DNA of 64,000 bases from Sulfurovaceae bacterium. Lineage in GTDB: Bacteria > Campylobacterota > Campylobacteria > Campylobacterales > Sulfurovaceae. Positions 32,819 to 41,584 of the stretch are shown here, in pieces. Location: the NCBI GenBank assembly GCA_028715055.1, contig JAQTLE010000002.1:62001-126000 (forward strand), written 5' to 3'. Numbering within the stretch: the stretch's first letter is position 1; every line of letters starts with the position of its first letter. A program made the translations under genes and the position numbers. The notes under the pieces are model-generated. The model was not told where the DNA came from. It saw only the letters and a program-made list of their open reading frames with translations, and ran no database searches.

Positions 32819-35635
32819 ATGAATAGTATTAAAATATATGGAGCAAGAGAAAATAATCTAAAAAATATTTCTCTTGAAATTCCTAAAAATAAATTGGTGG
32901 TTGTAACAGGATTGAGCGGAAGCGGTAAATCAACTTTGGCTTTTTCTACACTGTATGCAGAAGGACAACGACGTTATATAGAGTCGCTGTCTAGTTATGC
33001 TAGACAATTTCTGGGTAAAGTAGGCAAGCCTGAAGTTGATAAAATTGAAGGTCTTACCCCGGCTATTGCCATAGATCAAAAGACTACTTCTAAAAATCCT
33101 CGTTCAACCGTTGGAACCATAACTGAGATCTATGATTATATAAGACTTCTCTTTTCAAGAGTTGGGAAGCAATATTGCTATGAATGCGGCAAGCCAATCT
33201 CGTCTATGAGCGCTAGCGATATTATAGCGGAGGTTCTTAAGCTTCCACTTGAAACAAAAGTGGTTATTCTAGCACCGTTAGTCAAAGAAAAAAAAGGTTC
33301 TTTTGTAGATTTATTAGAATCATTAAGGCATAAAGGTTATGTTAGAGCAATAATAGACGGAGTTATGGTTCGTCTTGATGAAGAGATAGAGCTCAGCAAA
33401 ACCAAAAAACATACCATAAAAGCTGTTATAGATAGGGTTGTTGTGCAAGAAGATAGCCGCGAGAGAATTGGGCAAGATGTCGAAAAAGCACTTAAAGAGA
33501 GTTATGGTGAAGTAGAAATAGAGATATTAAATCCTGACGAAGTGGGTTTAGACGCAACTCATATTCATTATTCAGAGCATTTGGCTTGTTTTGATTGCAA
33601 GATCAGTTTTGAACCATTGGAGCCTGTGAGTTTTTCATTTAACTCTCCCAAGGGCGCTTGTAATGTATGCGATGGACTTGGTATCAGATACGTACTGGAT
33701 CTAAAAAAGATTATTGATGGGTCTCTTAGTATTGATAAAGGTGCAATAAGAATTGTATACGGATTTAATAAGAGCTACTATGCTAAGTTTTTGAATGCTT
33801 TTTGTCAGTCGCAAAATATAAATATACATACTCCTTATGAAGAGTTAGAAGAATATGAACAAAAGGCCATATTGTATGGCAATGCTGAAGAGGTAAAATT
33901 TACATGGAAACATCATCCGATAAAAAGAGAATGGCCAGGAATAGTCAAGATAGCCTATGATATGTTCAAGGAGGAAAAAGACCTAGCTGAATATATGACT
34001 GAAAAAAAATGTGATAAATGCGGAGGACATCGACTCTCTCAATCGTCTCTGGCTGTGCGTATCGGAGATAAAAATATAGCATCTATCATAGATATGCCGA
34101 TCGAAGAAAGTTATAAATTTTTTAAAGATAATAATAACTTTTCTTTTTTGACATCACAGCAAAAACAAATTTCTGATCCGATCTTTAGAGAGATAAATGA
34201 GAGATTATTTTTCTTATATGATGTTGGGCTTTCGTATTTGACTCTTAGTAGAGATGCTAGGACTATTTCGGGCGGCGAAGCTCAAAGAATTAGAATAGCA
34301 TCACAGATAGGCTCAGGTTTGACCGGAGTTATGTATGTTTTGGACGAACCTAGTATCGGACTTCATGAAAGAGACACTATGAAACTAATTCGTACTCTAA
34401 AATCATTGCAGTCAAAAGGTAATAGCGTTATTGTAGTAGAGCATGATAAAGAAACAATTATGAATGCCGATTATATAGTTGACATTGGCCCGGGCGCTGG
34501 AGAATATGGAGGTGAGATTATATTTGCCGGTACGCTCGATGAACTAAAAAAGGCTAAAACTCTTACCGCTGATTATTTATTTGGCAGAAAAAAGATAGAG
34601 TATCCGCACAATAGACCTCAAGAAAGATGGATAGAGGTAAATAATGTCAGCATTAACAATATTTCATCGCTGTCATCCAAAATACCTCTTGGTAATTTTG
34701 TCTGCATAACAGGGGTAAGCGGAAGTGGTAAGAGTTCACTCGTGTTGCAGACACTTCTTCCTACAGCTCTTGAAATGTTAAACCGCGCAACCAAAGTGAC
34801 CAAAGTTGACGGAGTAGAGATATTAGGACTTGAGCAGTTGGATAAAGTAATATATCTTGACCAAAATCCAATAGGAAGAACTCCACGCAGTAATCCAGCC
34901 ACTTATACAGGCGTAATGGATGAGATAAGAAAACTATTTGTCAAGACGAAAGAAGCCGAAATACGAGGCTATCAAGTCGGTAGATTTTCTTTTAACGTAA
35001 AAGGCGGCAGATGTGAGAAATGCCAAGGAGATGGAGAGATAAAAATTGAAATGCACTTTTTGCCCGATGTGATGGTGCAATGTGATGCCTGTAACGGTCA
35101 AAGATATAATGCCCAGACGCTTGAAGTTACTTATAAAGGCAAAAATATAGCTGAAGTGTTAGCTATGAGTGTTACCCAGGCTTTGGAGTTTTTCAAAGCA
35201 GTACCTATGATAGCTACAAAACTACGCACTCTTGAAGCCGTAGGTCTTGGATATATTAAACTCGGACAAAATGCTACGACCTTGAGTGGTGGTGAAGCAC
35301 AACGTATAAAACTAAGTAAAGAGCTTAGCCGCAAAGATACCGGTAATACTTTATATATTCTTGATGAGCCTACAACAGGACTTCATTTCGCCGATGTTGA
35401 TAGACTCACGGGAGTATTGCACCATTTAGTTGAACTTGGTAATAGCGTGGTTGTCATTGAGCATAATTTGGATATGATCAAAAATGCAGACTACATCATT
35501 GATATGGGGCCAGAAGGCGGTAATAAAGGTGGAGATATAATAGCTGTAGGCACACCAAGCCAATTAGCACTGGATTATAAAAAAACCGGTAGTTATACAG
35601 GAGAGTATTTGGCCAAAGAAGATGGAGTTTTGTAG
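32819..35635 (+). CDS. uvrA: Excinuclease ABC subunit A
   Basis: GLSGSGKSTLAFSTLYAEGQRRYIESLSSYARQFLG; two ABC ATPase modules; zinc-finger CxxC pairs. ORF track starts at 32813 (TTG); MNSIKIYG at 32819 is a better start. Confidence 0.97.
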   Translation: MNSIKIYGARENNLKNISLEIPKNKLVVVTGLSGSGKSTLAFSTLYAEGQRRYIESLSSYARQFLGKVGKPEVDKIEGLTPAIAIDQKTTSKNPRSTVGTITEIYDYIRLLFSRVGKQYCYECGKPISSMSASDIIAEVLKLPLETKVVILAPLVKEKKGSFVDLLESLRHKGYVRAIIDGVMVRLDEEIELSKTKKHTIKAVIDRVVVQEDSRERIGQDVEKALKESYGEVEIEILNPDEVGLDATHIHYSEHLACFDCKISFEPLEPVSFSFNSPKGACNVCDGLGIRYVLDLKKIIDGSLSIDKGAIRIVYGFNKSYYAKFLNAFCQSQNINIHTPYEELEEYEQKAILYGNAEEVKFTWKHHPIKREWPGIVKIAYDMFKEEKDLAEYMTEKKCDKCGGHRLSQSSLAVRIGDKNIASIIDMPIEESYKFFKDNNNFSFLTSQQKQISDPIFREINERLFFLYDVGLSYLTLSRDARTISGGEAQRIRIASQIGSGLTGVMYVLDEPSIGLHERDTMKLIRTLKSLQSKGNSVIVVEHDKETIMNADYIVDIGPGAGEYGGEIIFAGTLDELKKAKTLTADYLFGRKKIEYPHNRPQERWIEVNNVSINNISSLSSKIPLGNFVCITGVSGSGKSSLVLQTLLPTALEMLNRATKVTKVDGVEILGLEQLDKVIYLDQNPIGRTPRSNPATYTGVMDEIRKLFVKTKEAEIRGYQVGRFSFNVKGGRCEKCQGDGEIKIEMHFLPDVMVQCDACNGQRYNAQTLEVTYKGKNIAEVLAMSVTQALEFFKAVPMIATKLRTLEAVGLGYIKLGQNATTLSGGEAQRIKLSKELSRKDTGNTLYILDEPTTGLHFADVDRLTGVLHHLVELGNSVVVIEHNLDMIKNADYIIDMGPEGGNKGGDIIAVGTPSQLALDYKKTGSYTGEYLAKEDGVL

Positions 35636-35679
35636 GCAAAACCTGATATAATGGTTTTTAAAAAGGAAAACTCCTCTTA

Positions 35680-38376
35680 ATGCCTACAATTACTATCATA
35701 GATACTTTCGGTTTCTTCTTCCGTTCTTATTATGCTTTACCACCTTTACGAAACTCAGACGGGTTTCCCACCGGATTGCTTACCGGCTTTATTAATCTTA
35801 TAGATTCTCTTCGACGCAACCATAGTACCGATTATATAGTTTTTGCACTTGATAGCAAAGGAGATACTTTTCGTAATGAATTGTATAGCCAATATAAAGC
35901 AAATCGTCAGCCACCACCGGAAGATTTGACACTTCAGCTTCCTATTGCTATAGAATGGATAGAAAAAATGGGGTTTGCGAGTTTAGCATTAGATAGATAT
36001 GAGGCAGATGACATCATAGCTACAATTACGGCTAAAGCAAAGGCTGACGGGATAAAAGTACGTATAATATCGCATGATAAAGATCTATATCAACTTATAG
36101 ATGACGGTATAGTAGTGCTTCATGACTCTGTAAAAAAAATTGATATAGATGAAGCCGGATGTGTGGCCAAATTTGGCATACATCCGCGTGACTTTACTAA
36201 TTTTCAAGCTATTTTAGGAGATAGCTCGGATAACATTCCAGGGATAAAAGGCATAGGACAAAAAGGCGCAAGTGATCTTATTAATCGCTACCATACATTA
36301 GAAGCTATATATGCCGATATCGAAAACGCCGGGACTCCTCGTATACAAAAATTACTCCTTGAAAGTAAAGGGCAGGCATTTTTGTCACGAGAGCTCGTGA
36401 CTATGAAAACAGACTTAATCGAGGGTTGCAATTGGGGTAATTATAGATTTGAAGACAAGAATTATTTAGCCTGTCTAAAAAATGAGTTTGAGAAATATGA
36501 GATGAAACAAGCTCTCAAAAAATCAGAGATTAGAAAACCAGAAGAAACACCGGTATGTTCGATCACTAATAATGCTTGCTCAACAATTCCAAAGTTTGAA
36601 GCTATTACACTAGATACAACCGATAAGCTTGAAGCAATAATTTCCAAGTTTACAAGCGATACAATAATAGCATTTGATACAGAAACAACTGATCTCGATA
36701 CAAAAGAAGCAAGCTTGGTAGGCTTTAGTTTTTGCACTGAAGAAAGTAAAGCATATTATGTGCCAGTAGCTCATAGTTATTTGGGCGTTGGCGAACAAGT
36801 AAGCTTGAACGATGCGCTAAAAGCTATAAAGAAAATTCTCTCTTGTAAAGTTGTTGGGCAAAATCTCAAGTTTGATCTGGGCCTTTTGTATAACCGTTAT
36901 AATTTTCAACCGATAGAGCCATTTGCGGATACTATGCTATTGGCGTGGCTTGCTGATCCAGGCAGTAGAGTAGGGCTTGATGCCTTAGCAAAAGAGTTTT
37001 TTGGCTATGAGATGGTTTCATTTAAAGACACAGTCAAAAAAGGTGAAAATTTTTCAACAGTAACCATAGAAGAAGCAACATTTTATGCTGCAGAAGATGC
37101 TTGGATGACATATCTGCTATATAATGCACTCATTAAAAAAATGGAATTAGCTTCTTTGGATTCACTTATCAAAGAGGCAAAAGCCGTAGAATATCCTTTT
37201 ATAGATGTTCTTATACGTATGGAAAGTGTGGGCATCAAAGTGGATCTAAGCAAACTTCAAACCTTGACCAGTAATCTTGGCACTATGCTAGAAGACCTTA
37301 CCAAAGAGATTTACACCCTTTGCGGCAGCGAATTTAATATACGTTCTACTCAACAGCTTGGTGTTGTACTATTTGGGCAATTGGGATTAAAAGGCGGTAA
37401 AAAAACAAAGACAGGCTACAGCACCAATGAAGCGGTCTTGGAAGAATTAAAGGACGAGCATCCTGTCATTGAAAAGCTTCTTTTGTATCGCGAATATTCC
37501 AAGCTATTATCTACTTATGCTCAGCCTTTGTACGCGCTTGGCAAAAAAGATGTCAATCATAGGATATATACATCATTTTTGCAAACCGGTACAGCCACAG
37601 GCCGTCTTAGCTCTAAAGATCCAAATCTACAAAATATCCCGGTTCGCACTGAGTTAGGAAGAAGTATCAGGGAATCTTTTATAGCCAAAGATGGATACAA
37701 GCTAGTCGGTATAGACTACTCTCAGATAGAATTGCGACTTTTGGCGCATTTTTCTGGCGATAAAGCTTTAAATGATGCATTTAATAACAGAGAAGATATC
37801 CACTACGCTACATCACACAAACTTTTTGGAGAAGAGTTGGCAAAGGCAAAAAGAAATGTAGCCAAATCTATAAATTTTGGTTTGCTATATGGGATGGGAC
37901 CAAAAAAACTTTCACTCGCGCTTGGCATATCACAAACAGAAGCAAAAGATATAATTGCCAGCTATTTTGCATCATTTCCTACCGTTAGGAATTTCCTAGA
38001 GTCAATCCAAAAAGAGATAATTAATATCGGATATGTAGAAACATTGCTTGGTCGTAGAAGATTTTTTAATTATGAGCTGGCTAACGGCATGGAAAAGGCT
38101 GCATATTTACGTGAAGGGGTCAATACCGTATTTCAAGGCAGCGCAGCAGATCTTATCAAGCTCTCTATGAACCAAATAGACAACATGATTATCGATGAAA
38201 AGCTTGATGCAAGACTTTTGCTGCAAATCCACGACGAACTTATATTTGAGATAGAAGCTTCAAAAGCCCAGGAGCTTAGTAAGCGTTTTGCCTATGCAAT
38301 GGAGAATATATATGAACTAAATGTGCCACTGGAATGTTCGGTTAGCATAGGAAACAACTGGGGTGAGTTGAAATAG
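35680..38376 (+). CDS. polA: DNA polymerase I
   Basis: N-terminal 5'-3' exonuclease fold (VFALDSKGDTFRNELYSQYKANR), 3'-5' exonuclease (AFDTETTDLD), polymerase motifs (GIDYSQIELRLLAH, KSINFGLLYGMG, QIHDELIFE). Confidence 0.97.
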   Translation: MPTITIIDTFGFFFRSYYALPPLRNSDGFPTGLLTGFINLIDSLRRNHSTDYIVFALDSKGDTFRNELYSQYKANRQPPPEDLTLQLPIAIEWIEKMGFASLALDRYEADDIIATITAKAKADGIKVRIISHDKDLYQLIDDGIVVLHDSVKKIDIDEAGCVAKFGIHPRDFTNFQAILGDSSDNIPGIKGIGQKGASDLINRYHTLEAIYADIENAGTPRIQKLLLESKGQAFLSRELVTMKTDLIEGCNWGNYRFEDKNYLACLKNEFEKYEMKQALKKSEIRKPEETPVCSITNNACSTIPKFEAITLDTTDKLEAIISKFTSDTIIAFDTETTDLDTKEASLVGFSFCTEESKAYYVPVAHSYLGVGEQVSLNDALKAIKKILSCKVVGQNLKFDLGLLYNRYNFQPIEPFADTMLLAWLADPGSRVGLDALAKEFFGYEMVSFKDTVKKGENFSTVTIEEATFYAAEDAWMTYLLYNALIKKMELASLDSLIKEAKAVEYPFIDVLIRMESVGIKVDLSKLQTLTSNLGTMLEDLTKEIYTLCGSEFNIRSTQQLGVVLFGQLGLKGGKKTKTGYSTNEAVLEELKDEHPVIEKLLLYREYSKLLSTYAQPLYALGKKDVNHRIYTSFLQTGTATGRLSSKDPNLQNIPVRTELGRSIRESFIAKDGYKLVGIDYSQIELRLLAHFSGDKALNDAFNNREDIHYATSHKLFGEELAKAKRNVAKSINFGLLYGMGPKKLSLALGISQTEAKDIIASYFASFPTVRNFLESIQKEIINIGYVETLLGRRRFFNYELANGMEKAAYLREGVNTVFQGSAADLIKLSMNQIDNMIIDEKLDARLLLQIHDELIFEIEASKAQELSKRFAYAMENIYELNVPLECSVSIGNNWGELK

Positions 38377-38390
38377 GCTCTTTGCTGCCG

Positions 38391-38420
38391 TTGACAAAAA
38401 TAGTTATTATGAGTTATACT
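38391..38420 (+). promoter_or_regulatory. Candidate sigma-70 promoter
   Basis: TTGACA, 18-nt spacer, TATACT upstream of the pseudouridine synthase gene. Confidence 0.55.
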
Positions 38421-38467
38421 TCGGCGCATAAAGATCAATTCATAAAAAATAAAAGAATCAAAATATC

Positions 38468-39172
38468 ATGCACACAATAGCAAATCAAAAAAAAGAACGA
38501 CTAGATAGATTGCTGTCAAATCTAGGTTATGGTAGCAGAAAAGACGTCCAATGGCTCATAAGAAGGGGTTGTGTGAAAGTAAATGGTGAAATAATCAAAG
38601 ATATTTCACTCAAAGTACTTCATGGCGATGTATTGGTAAACGATGAACCGTTAGATCCATTGGAGCTTACTGTGATCATCAATAAACCAGTCGGCTATGT
38701 GTGTTCTCATGACAATAATGAGGGTAAGACTATCTATTCTCTACTCCCTCACAGATGGCAGTGTCGCACTCCAAAGATCTCATCTGTTGGTAGACTAGAC
38801 AAAGATACTACAGGAGTGATAATTCTTACCACGGACGGCAAACTCAATCATACTCTTTCGTCACCTAAAAATCTGATAACCAAAATATATGAAGTGACAC
38901 TGGCATCGCCTTTGCGTGGCGATGAAGTAGAAGTATTTGGCAATGGAACTATGATATTGCACGGAGAGGACAAACCATGCTTGCCGGCAAAAATGTATAT
39001 TATAGATAATTATCACGCAATAGTTGAGATAGTAGAGGGCAGATATCATCAAGTCAAACGGATGTTTGGAGCCGTTGGCAATAAAGTTGTTGATCTGCAT
39101 AGAAGTAGATTTGGAGATTACACTTGCGATGGGCTTAAAGATGGAGAATATAAGACTTTAGAGATTTTATAG
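38468..39172 (+). CDS. RsuA/RluB-family pseudouridine synthase
   Basis: S4 domain ERLDRLLSNLGYGSRKDVQWLI; VGRLDKDTTGVIILTTDG; EGRYHQVKRMF. Confidence 0.94.
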   Translation: MHTIANQKKERLDRLLSNLGYGSRKDVQWLIRRGCVKVNGEIIKDISLKVLHGDVLVNDEPLDPLELTVIINKPVGYVCSHDNNEGKTIYSLLPHRWQCRTPKISSVGRLDKDTTGVIILTTDGKLNHTLSSPKNLITKIYEVTLASPLRGDEVEVFGNGTMILHGEDKPCLPAKMYIIDNYHAIVEIVEGRYHQVKRMFGAVGNKVVDLHRSRFGDYTCDGLKDGEYKTLEIL

Positions 39173-39440
39173 TTTAATGTATAGCAACTTACCTCAATAT
39201 TAAGCTTCATATCTTTATTAATTTACTACCAGAGTTGTTTTAGTTGCTGTGATGATAGTTATATAAAACATTAAAATGTTTTTATATTGGGGAATTTATG
39301 AAGATTTGATTAGATGAATATTCTCTTTGTATTTTAAATTTAAAAAACATTTTTACTGAATACGGATCTTAAGAATTGTAAATGGTCTCTTTACAAATTT
39401 CGCATATAATTTGCACAAATATAATAAATAGGATTTTAAC

Positions 39441-40343
39441 TTGAGCACAATAAACCCAAAGGAACAAGCTGCCAAGCTATCTGTAATTTCTAATACAGCC
39501 CTCGTTGTCGGGAAGCTCACTGTAGGTGTAGCCATAGGTTCTGTTGGAGTACTATCAGAGGGTATCCACTCGTCATTAGACCTTTTGGCTTCGATTATTG
39601 CATTTTTTGCAGTGAGACAAGCTTCACACCCTGCAGATGAAAAACACCGATATGGACATGGCAAGATTGAAAATCTTTCAGGTACACTTGAAGGTGTATT
39701 GATTTTAATAGCTGCATTTTGGATAGTTTTAGAAGCAATCCAAAAACTCTTACATCCCCAAGCAGTAGAGTTTGTGGGATGGGGGGTTGGTATTATGGCT
39801 GTATCTTCAATTGTGAACTTCTTTATTTCTCGTCATCTTCAAAAAATCAGCGAAGAAACCGACTCAATTGCTCTTAAAGCAGATGCTATGCATCTTAGAA
39901 CCGATGTATTGACATCACTCGGTGTTATGGCTGGTTTGCTTGGAATATACCTTACTGGTTGGCAGTGGCTTGATCCATTGGCAGCAATTGCAGTTGCCGC
40001 ATTGATAGTGCATGCGGCATGGGAATTGATACGTGAATCTTTTGCCCCACTCCTTGATGCAAGTTTATCGTACGAAGACGAGCAAAAAATCATTGGGAAA
40101 ATAAAAGATCACCAAGAGCATTTTATTGACTTTCATGATTTAAGAACAAGGAAAGCAGGTTCTGAACGTCATGTTGATTTTCATCTAACTGTTTGTAGAT
40201 ATCATTCCATTGAACATGCACATGGCCTTGCGGATAGAATTGAATATGATATTCAAACAATATTTAATGAAACCAGTATTCTCATTCATCATGAACCGTG
40301 CGATGAAGTGTGTGAGGGATGCCAAAAAGCGTGTAAGGCTTGA
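39441..40343 (+). CDS. Cation diffusion facilitator family transporter
   Basis: TTG start; SEGIHSSLDLLASIIAFFAVRQASHPADEKHRYGHGKIENLSG; C-terminal CDEVCEGCQKAC. Confidence 0.94.
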   Translation: MSTINPKEQAAKLSVISNTALVVGKLTVGVAIGSVGVLSEGIHSSLDLLASIIAFFAVRQASHPADEKHRYGHGKIENLSGTLEGVLILIAAFWIVLEAIQKLLHPQAVEFVGWGVGIMAVSSIVNFFISRHLQKISEETDSIALKADAMHLRTDVLTSLGVMAGLLGIYLTGWQWLDPLAAIAVAALIVHAAWELIRESFAPLLDASLSYEDEQKIIGKIKDHQEHFIDFHDLRTRKAGSERHVDFHLTVCRYHSIEHAHGLADRIEYDIQTIFNETSILIHHEPCDEVCEGCQKACKA

Positions 40344-40385
40344 ATTAAGTCTTATAAATAATTTAATCAAATCAACTATTTAGGA

Positions 40386-40658
40386 GTGAACATGAAATGT
40401 CCAGTATGTATAACTGAATCATTAGTTATATCAGAGAGAAGCGGAATTGAAATCGATTATTGTCCAAAATGCCGTGGAATTTGGCTTGATCGAGGAGAAC
40501 TTGATAAAATCATTGAGCGTGCCGAAAAACAAACATCTACACGCCCTTTATACAATGAAGAGAGAGGACCTCGCTATGACCATCATGATCGAAATGAATA
40601 TTCGCATCATCAAAAGCATTATAAGAAAAAGTCATTTTGGGGTGAATTATTTGATTAA
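40386..40658 (+). CDS. Small zf-TFIIB-like zinc-ribbon protein with His-rich tail
   Basis: MKCPVCITESLV...IDYCPKCRGIWLDRGELDKII; tail HHDRNEYSHHQKHYKKK. Confidence 0.88.
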   Translation: MNMKCPVCITESLVISERSGIEIDYCPKCRGIWLDRGELDKIIERAEKQTSTRPLYNEERGPRYDHHDRNEYSHHQKHYKKKSFWGELFD

Positions 40659-40731
40659 TAGCAATCATCAATAAATCAGTAGCATACTGACTTTAATCCA
40701 ATGTCTAAATTACAAGTTAATTGTAGTCAAT

Positions 40732-40755
40732 TTTAAAGTTTTATGAATACAATAT
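40732..40755 (+). promoter_or_regulatory. Upstream element, copy 1
   Basis: TTTAAAGTTTTATGAATACAATAT, near-identical to 41536-41560. Confidence 0.45.
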
Positions 40756-40788
40756 TATTGGTATATATGATGATCATGGAGAATTAAA

Positions 40789-40989
40789 ATGAGTAGCGGA
40801 TGGGGATGTCAGCATCTAGGTAGGAATAATAAAGAGTCAGATTGGTGTAATTTGTTAAAACACAAATGCGATCCTGGATGCAAAGGATGTGTGCTTTATA
40901 GTGCCGGTGTTTTTTCGACTAACAAACCAAATTTTGATGAAACAAAAAAGCCAAAAAATAGAAGTGATAATCCATTTGGCAGAAAGTGA
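40789..40989 (+). CDS. Small cysteine-rich protein of unknown function
   Basis: 66 aa; GCQHLG...DWCNLLKHKCDPGCKGCVLY; plausible RBS ggagaatta before ATG. Confidence 0.7.
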   Translation: MSSGWGCQHLGRNNKESDWCNLLKHKCDPGCKGCVLYSAGVFSTNKPNFDETKKPKNRSDNPFGRK

Positions 40990-41025
40990 TCTTCAAGATA
41001 CGCTAAAAGATGAGATAAAATAATA

Positions 41026-41457
41026 TCACCATTCTACGATATGGTCTTCTAGTATTATGTCATCTGTTTCTTCTATATGGTTTGAGGCATTGACACCGTA
41101 AGTTCTTGCGCTGTCTTTTGTGCCACTGATAAGAGGATGCCAAGAAGGAAGCGGTTTGCCGGCGTGACGTAGGCGATAAGCGCAAGTTTCCGGCAGCCAG
41201 TCAAACTTTTTAACCCTTTGTAGTGTAAGCTGCATACATTCAGGTACGATTTTGAAGCGATCTTCATAGTTTTTGCATCCGCCATTTTCTATGTCAAAGC
41301 ATTTGCATACGACATTTGTCGCGACTATGCTATCGTCGTCGCAAACTAATCTATGAAGACAACATAGTCCGCATCCATCACATAATGCTTCCCATTCATT
41401 ATGTGTCAGTTCTGTTAATTGTTTGGTTTCCCAGAAATTATCTCTTGTAGTTTTCAT
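41026..41457 (-). CDS. YcgN-family cysteine-cluster protein
   Basis: EALCDGCGLCCLHRL...CKCFDIENGGCKNYEDRF...CAYRL; pattern of the UPF0260/YcgN family. Confidence 0.88.
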   Translation of the reverse strand: MKTTRDNFWETKQLTELTHNEWEALCDGCGLCCLHRLVCDDDSIVATNVVCKCFDIENGGCKNYEDRFKIVPECMQLTLQRVKKFDWLPETCAYRLRHAGKPLPSWHPLISGTKDSARTYGVNASNHIEETDDIILEDHIVEW

Positions 41458-41535
41458 AAGCGAAAGTCTAGCACGAGAAGGATTAAAACCGGCAATTTAT
41501 TAAACACAAAAGTAATTGGACATTATTTATCCTAA

Positions 41536-41560
41536 TTTAAAGTTTTTGTGAATACAATAT
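41536..41560 (+). promoter_or_regulatory. Upstream element, copy 2
   Basis: TTTAAAGTTTTTGTGAATACAATAT, near-identical to 40732-40755. Confidence 0.45.
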
Positions 41561-41584
41561 CTTTTTTAAACAACAAGGAATTTT

